Source of the DNA: Candidatus Baldrarchaeota archaeon
Lineage (GTDB): Archaea > Asgardarchaeota > Baldrarchaeia > Baldrarchaeales > DXJG01
Assembly (NCBI GenBank): GCA_030587435.1
Contig: JAUQZC010000101.1
Coordinates: forward strand, 1 to 8,187
Direction: 5' to 3'
Length of the DNA stretch: 8,187 nucleotides
Shown here: piece after piece, positions 5,051 through 8,187 of the stretch
How positions within the stretch are numbered: the first letter of the stretch is position 1
Layout of the letters: each line of letters begins with the position of its first letter
Notes under the pieces: model-generated
Told to the model about the DNA's origin: nothing
Seen by the model: only the letters and a program-made list of their open reading frames with translations
Databases searched by the model: none
Position numbers and translations under genes: made by a program

Positions 5051-8000
5051 CTAAGCTTTCTTGACATGGCCTGGTCTTGGCTCGAAAATTATACCTTCTT
5101 TTTTCATTCGTTCTATAGCTCTTTTAACAAATTCTTCATCAATACCTTCTATGCTTGCTCTTTCAATAAGCTTTGATACTGGAACTGCCTTATCTACGTC
5201 TTCACCCAGTTCATCTATTAAATCTAATATTTTTTCCATTTTGTCTCTTTGCGATTTACTGTGCCCTGTCATTATTAGGTCTATGTCAAGTTGCCCCGTT
5301 TCGCTATCTATTCCTACTTGTTGTAAGGAGAGTTTCATAAGGCGTATTGCTTCCTCAGCGTCTTCAACGGTTACTTTATCTCTGAGAGCCATCCTTGCAT
5401 GAGCTTCAGCTAATCTAATTAAGGCTTCTAATTGCCTCGCCGTTATAGGCACAGGGGATGCTGGAGCTTCACCTATACTCCTAAGCTCTAAATAGAACTG
5501 TTCAATTCTTTTCGCTGCCTCAGGAGTTAACACCGGATGAACATTTTTCCTAGCATATGCAATGTATTTTCTAAGAAGGTCAGGAGGTATAGGTGGCTCA
5601 ACGGTTCTCATTTGATGCAAAGCAAGAATATGCTCAGCTACCTGTTTATCCACCTCTACCCTAGGCCTATCTGTCAAAATAAAAATCAAATCAAAACGAG
5701 ACAAAATAGTCGGTGGAAGATTAATGTTATCCGCCGGAGGCCTATAATGATCATACCTACCAAGCTTAGGATTAGCAGCAGCCAAAATAGCCGTACGAGC
5801 ATTAAGAGTAGCAACAATACCAGCCTTAGCAATACTAATTGTATTGTGAAGCACAAGTCCATGACTTATGAAATTCCTTGTTGGCTCCACTGTAACATCA
5901 TAAACCCATTCTGTTCCTAATTCTCCACAGTTGTTCATTACTTCTACGCTTTTTACTCTTAGCCATCTAAATTTCTTTAACCTTTTGATCTTATTGACTA
6001 TTTCTTTTGCTTCTTCAATTTCCCTTAATACAGTCGTTTTAAACTTGCACAGTAAATTATTTCTTTTCTCTGGGTCATAACCGCCTCTTTCCATGTAGTC
6101 AACTGTACTTCTTGTTACATTAATCAGTTTCGCGACTTTAGCTTGAGAATAACCAATTATCTGCCTTAATTTACGCAGATCATTTATATCTCTGATGATT
6201 TTTTCAATCTCTTTGATTCTACTTTCGATGATGTCCAAATACCTATTCACAACTTCTCTTGTTATCCCGTAATTTCTGTTTATATGTTCGTTAAAGTAAC
6301 CGTTATAAGGCATACCAAGCTTTTTTAGACATTTTATTATCATCGTTCCAACGTACGGTGGTAGGACATCGTGCTTTCTATTAGTTTTTTCACTTCTCTC
6401 AACAAGTTTTTTCAGTTTTTCGTGTGATTTGAGTTCAGGAATGATTATGTCTACAAATTTTTTCAAGCTATCCCCGGTTATGTAAACTTTGTAACGACAT
6501 CGTTTTAATGTCCCTTTTGATGCATCATAAGTATCTTTACATATTCGAGAATGTATTCCGAGAGTTAAAAGTAAGTCCTGATAGTCCTCGGCAAGACCTT
6601 TTGAGGAGGTTGAATACGCAATTGCTTCGCTTTCAATGGATCCATCACCTTCGAATGCTGTCTTTAAAAATTCTATTCTCTCCCTTGTACCCGCTACAAA
6701 TATTTTTTGTGGAATTCGTTTATCAGTACTTCTTTTCATTAATTCTGGAAAGTTTTTAGACATATAGTTGTAAAGAGACTTAGATACGATACGTAGTGTT
6801 CTATTAACATTAACATAGTCAATTGGACTTATTCCGAAAACTTCTTCCACAACAGATTTCATGCTTGAAATTATATCTTGATTTGTATTACTCAGTCCAA
6901 CTTCTGCAGCGGTTCCATTATAGGAATAACCTTCAGCCACATAATAGCCCAAAAACCTAGCAATTGGACCCTGCATTGTCTCTGGGAGTATAACCTTTTT
7001 TCTTCCGTTAGCTATATCGGTATCCAGCCTGTAACTCCCTTTAAACTCGATTTCTTCAACCGCTGGAACAAAAACCCCGGTTTTTACTTTATCCGCACTT
7101 ATAGTTTTAATTTCTCCATTTTCAAAAACAAATATAGGATGTTCTGGAGTCACAAGTACTTCTCTACCATTTGAATATAGTATTTTTATAAATCGACTCG
7201 GTGCTTTATGTCTGCTAACCCTGTTGATTTTCGTTTTAAATATTTTATCAAAGTCTGTAGTGAGAATTTCGATATTTAGATCCGATACTGGAAGAATTTC
7301 ACAATCTATTCCATCTATTTTCCTATCTGGAAATTGTTCGAAAAGATCATCGACAAAATCTCCGATTTTAACCTTAGTTCCATCTGCCAAAGTAATTTCA
7401 AAGAAAGGATGATAAGACTGCTGTTCCATCGCTTCATGGATAGCTACCCTGTCCTGTGGGTTCATTTTGTCAAATTCGTCAATGCAATTATGCACTATAA
7501 TTCCGTCACATACGAAGTTGTGGTACTTTGGGACATAGAGGTCGTAAACGTATCCTGAGTATTTTTCTGCTTTTATTTTAACTATCTTGTCCAGGAAGTA
7601 GTCTCGAGACACTAGTAACTCTATTTGATGCAGTAATTCTTTATCCAGGAGATCGGAAATTCTATCTTTAATTTTTAGAAGCTGTTGTCTGGAGGGTTGA
7701 TATTTTTTATTTTTGTAGGCGTAGAGGGTGCTCCATATGCCTCTTTCAAGTAGAACAGATTTATTTACAGAGGATATTATCTGATCGCTTATTTTTGCAA
7801 CCGGAACATTTGGAAGCTTGTCACTGAAAGAGGAAACCATGTGTTTCTTAGCGGGAATAGATTTAATTTTAACGCTATAATTTTTAATAACATTCAAAAG
7901 TCGGATGGCATCTTCCCTTCCCGTTATTATAATCTTGTTTATTTTCTTGTCCTTTACGAGTTTTGCAAAACAGTCAAATCGTCTTAAAGCAAGCAGGAAT

Positions 8001-8187
8001 GCTTCGTTCTCTTCCTCGTTGTTCGATAATTGGAACTCTATATGTACAGTTTCATAGATTTTATTTGATTTCCTTCCTCTTTTAATTGAAATACAGCCAT
8101 CAGAATCTAAACAACCCGCAATAAACGCTTTTAAAGCTTCGTCAGGCAATTTTAAAAGATTTTTTAGCCCTTCTCCCACTATATAAC
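5051..8187 (-). CDS. mcm: MCM replicative DNA helicase, C-terminal part, two inteins
   Basis: MCM forms the hexameric AAA+ helicase that unwinds DNA at the archaeal replication fork. The gene runs off the right edge. The N-terminal domain, the Walker A region and the start of the first intein are outside. Numbering is from the GTG at 8179, which is an intein codon and not a real start. Visible extein segments are 232-254, with Walker B CIDEFDKM (232-239), and 780-1042. The second segment has sensor 1 AAAN (800-803), the arginine finger in LSRFD (Arg828), sensor 2 ITARQLEALIRLAEAHAR (Arg915), and a C-terminal winged helix (about 971-1042). Inteins occupy everything up to 231 and residues 255-779. 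Spliced together, the exteins read through the normal MCM sequence, with EAMEQQ joined to TISIAKAGIV. The stop is TAG (5051-5053). hel308 begins about 20 bases downstream. Codon usage changes abruptly within the last extein. Confidence 0.96.
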   Translation of the reverse strand, partial: YIVGEGLKNLLKLPDEALKAFIAGCLDSDGCISIKRGRKSNKIYETVHIEFQLSNNEEENEAFLLALRRFDCFAKLVKDKKINKIIITGREDAIRLLNVIKNYSVKIKSIPAKKHMVSSFSDKLPNVPVAKISDQIISSVNKSVLLERGIWSTLYAYKNKKYQPSRQQLLKIKDRISDLLDKELLHQIELLVSRDYFLDKIVKIKAEKYSGYVYDLYVPKYHNFVCDGIIVHNCIDEFDKMNPQDRVAIHEAMEQQSYHPFFEITLADGTKVKIGDFVDDLFEQFPDRKIDGIDCEILPVSDLNIEILTTDFDKIFKTKINRVSRHKAPSRFIKILYSNGREVLVTPEHPIFVFENGEIKTISADKVKTGVFVPAVEEIEFKGSYRLDTDIANGRKKVILPETMQGPIARFLGYYVAEGYSYNGTAAEVGLSNTNQDIISSMKSVVEEVFGISPIDYVNVNRTLRIVSKSLYNYMSKNFPELMKRSTDKRIPQKIFVAGTRERIEFLKTAFEGDGSIESEAIAYSTSSKGLAEDYQDLLLTLGIHSRICKDTYDASKGTLKRCRYKVYITGDSLKKFVDIIIPELKSHEKLKKLVERSEKTNRKHDVLPPYVGTMIIKCLKKLGMPYNGYFNEHINRNYGITREVVNRYLDIIESRIKEIEKIIRDINDLRKLRQIIGYSQAKVAKLINVTRSTVDYMERGGYDPEKRNNLLCKFKTTVLREIEEAKEIVNKIKRLKKFRWLRVKSVEVMNNCGELGTEWVYDVTVEPTRNFISHGLVLHNTISIAKAGIVATLNARTAILAAANPKLGRYDHYRPPADNINLPPTILSRFDLIFILTDRPRVEVDKQVAEHILALHQMRTVEPPIPPDLLRKYIAYARKNVHPVLTPEAAKRIEQFYLELRSIGEAPASPVPITARQLEALIRLAEAHARMALRDKVTVEDAEEAIRLMKLSLQQVGIDSETGQLDIDLIMTGHSKSQRDKMEKILDLIDELGEDVDKAVPVSKLIERASIEGIDEEFVKRAIERMKKEGIIFEPRPGHVKKA
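5843..7417 (-). mobile_element. Complete MCM intein (525 aa) with LAGLIDADG endonuclease and XRE-type HTH
   Basis: This is a self-splicing intein from Ser255 to Asn779 of the visible MCM protein, inserted between EAMEQQ and TISIAKAG just after Walker B. Block A begins SYHPFFEITLADG. Block B is VLVTPEHPIFVF (341-352), with Thr344 and His347. Block F is EWVYDVTVEPTRNFISHG (757-774), and block G ends VLHN, with Thr780 as +1 residue. The endonuclease lies between. Its first motif is FLGYYVAEG (409-417, acidic Glu416) and its second is FLKTAFEGDG (504-513, acidic Asp512). Both catalytic acids are kept, so DNA cleavage and homing are plausible. A helix-turn-helix follows at 668-699. All splicing residues are present and the frame is open throughout. 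Confidence 0.94.
6083..6178 (-). other. XRE-type helix-turn-helix within the MCM intein
   Basis: Residues 668-699 have the Cro/CI-type pattern L-R-x-I-x-G-Y-S-Q-A-K-V-A-K-L, then INVTRSTVDYMERG. This is the classic turn of phage repressors, with recognition helix TRSTVDYMERG. It sits after the second LAGLIDADG motif and before the C-terminal splicing blocks. A likely role is extra DNA contact for target-site recognition by the homing endonuclease; this role is inferred. Confidence 0.75.
7418..7486 (-). other. 23-residue MCM extein island (Walker B) between two inteins
   Basis: Residues 232-254, from CIDEFDKM to EAMEQQ, are the only MCM sequence between the upstream intein (ending IVHN) and the next one (starting SYHPFF). 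The segment carries the Walker B acidic pair Asp234-Glu235, which coordinates magnesium and activates water for ATP hydrolysis. Both flanking inteins must leave before the ATPase site exists. Confidence 0.95.
7487..8187 (-). mobile_element. MCM intein upstream of Walker B, C-terminal part only
   Basis: The window opens inside this intein, about 234 residues of which are visible. One LAGLIDADG motif, KAFIAGCLDSDG (17-28, acidic Asp27), is followed by the usual substrate-binding strands. I read it as the second motif of the pair, with the first lying beyond the edge, because none follows it. A segment with YQPSRQQLLKI (160-170) resembles the end of an intein HTH module. Splicing block F is GYVYDLYVPKYHNFVCDG (209-226), and block G ends IIVHN at 231, with Cys232 of MCM as +1 nucleophile. 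The C-terminal splicing residues are intact. The first residue and total length cannot be seen. Confidence 0.92.

Noticed and set aside
5537..5920. 127-codon open frame on the + strand opposite mcm
   Set aside because: It lies antisense to a clear MCM extein and intein end, has no recognisable motif, and spans the extein/intein junction. It is a shadow of the T-rich codon stretch.
8177..8179. GTG as the start of an independent protein beginning V-G-E-G-L-K
   Set aside because: The frame continues upstream to the window edge (ATA, TAT and a partial GTN codon), and the sequence is mid-intein. It is an internal valine.
1..8187. CRISPR arrays, insertion sequences or long repeats
   Set aside because: No regularly spaced repeats, transposase-like protein or terminal inverted repeats were seen. 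The only mobile DNA recognised is the inteins.

Overview
The window is archaeal. The evidence is a Pro tRNA interrupted by introns with bulge-helix-bulge splice structures, an archaeal-type Hel308 DNA repair helicase, and an archaeal MCM replicative helicase. The DNA is AT-rich and the proteins are rich in Lys, Glu and Ile. A two-intron tRNA and intein-rich replication genes would suit a member of the Thermoproteota (Bathyarchaeia-like lineages come to mind), but the sequence alone does not settle the lineage.

Layout, left to right. Bases 1-125 hold no recognisable gene, only a possible TATA box. Bases 126-254 are tRNA-Pro(GGG) on the + strand, with one intron in the D-loop and one at the canonical 37/38 site. 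Bases 255-436 are a spacer between convergent genes in which I see nothing convincing. Everything after that is on the - strand, so it is transcribed right to left in the order mcm, hel308, purB. purB (adenylosuccinate lyase) is at 437-1813. hel308 is at 1879-4968, with a probable extension to 5031, and carries a 313-residue intein. mcm occupies 5051-8187 and runs off the right edge. The window shows its last 286 extein residues, one complete 525-residue intein and the C-terminal part of a second.

mcm and hel308 are about 20 bases apart and probably co-transcribed. MCM unwinds DNA at the replication fork and Hel308 acts on stalled or branched forks, so the pair is functionally coherent. purB follows after 65 bases with its own Shine-Dalgarno and may be a passenger in the same transcript. 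About 40% of the window (roughly 3.2 kb) is intein sequence inside the ATPase cores of these two helicases, so neither is expected to be active until its inteins splice out.

The most unusual points are these. The Hel308 intein has no LAGLIDADG endonuclease but carries an ArsR-like winged helix-turn-helix. hel308 appears to start at AUU. Two MCM inteins bracket a 23-residue Walker B segment. MCM extein codon usage changes sharply just after an intein. The tRNA has a second, relaxed intron that competes with its D-stem.
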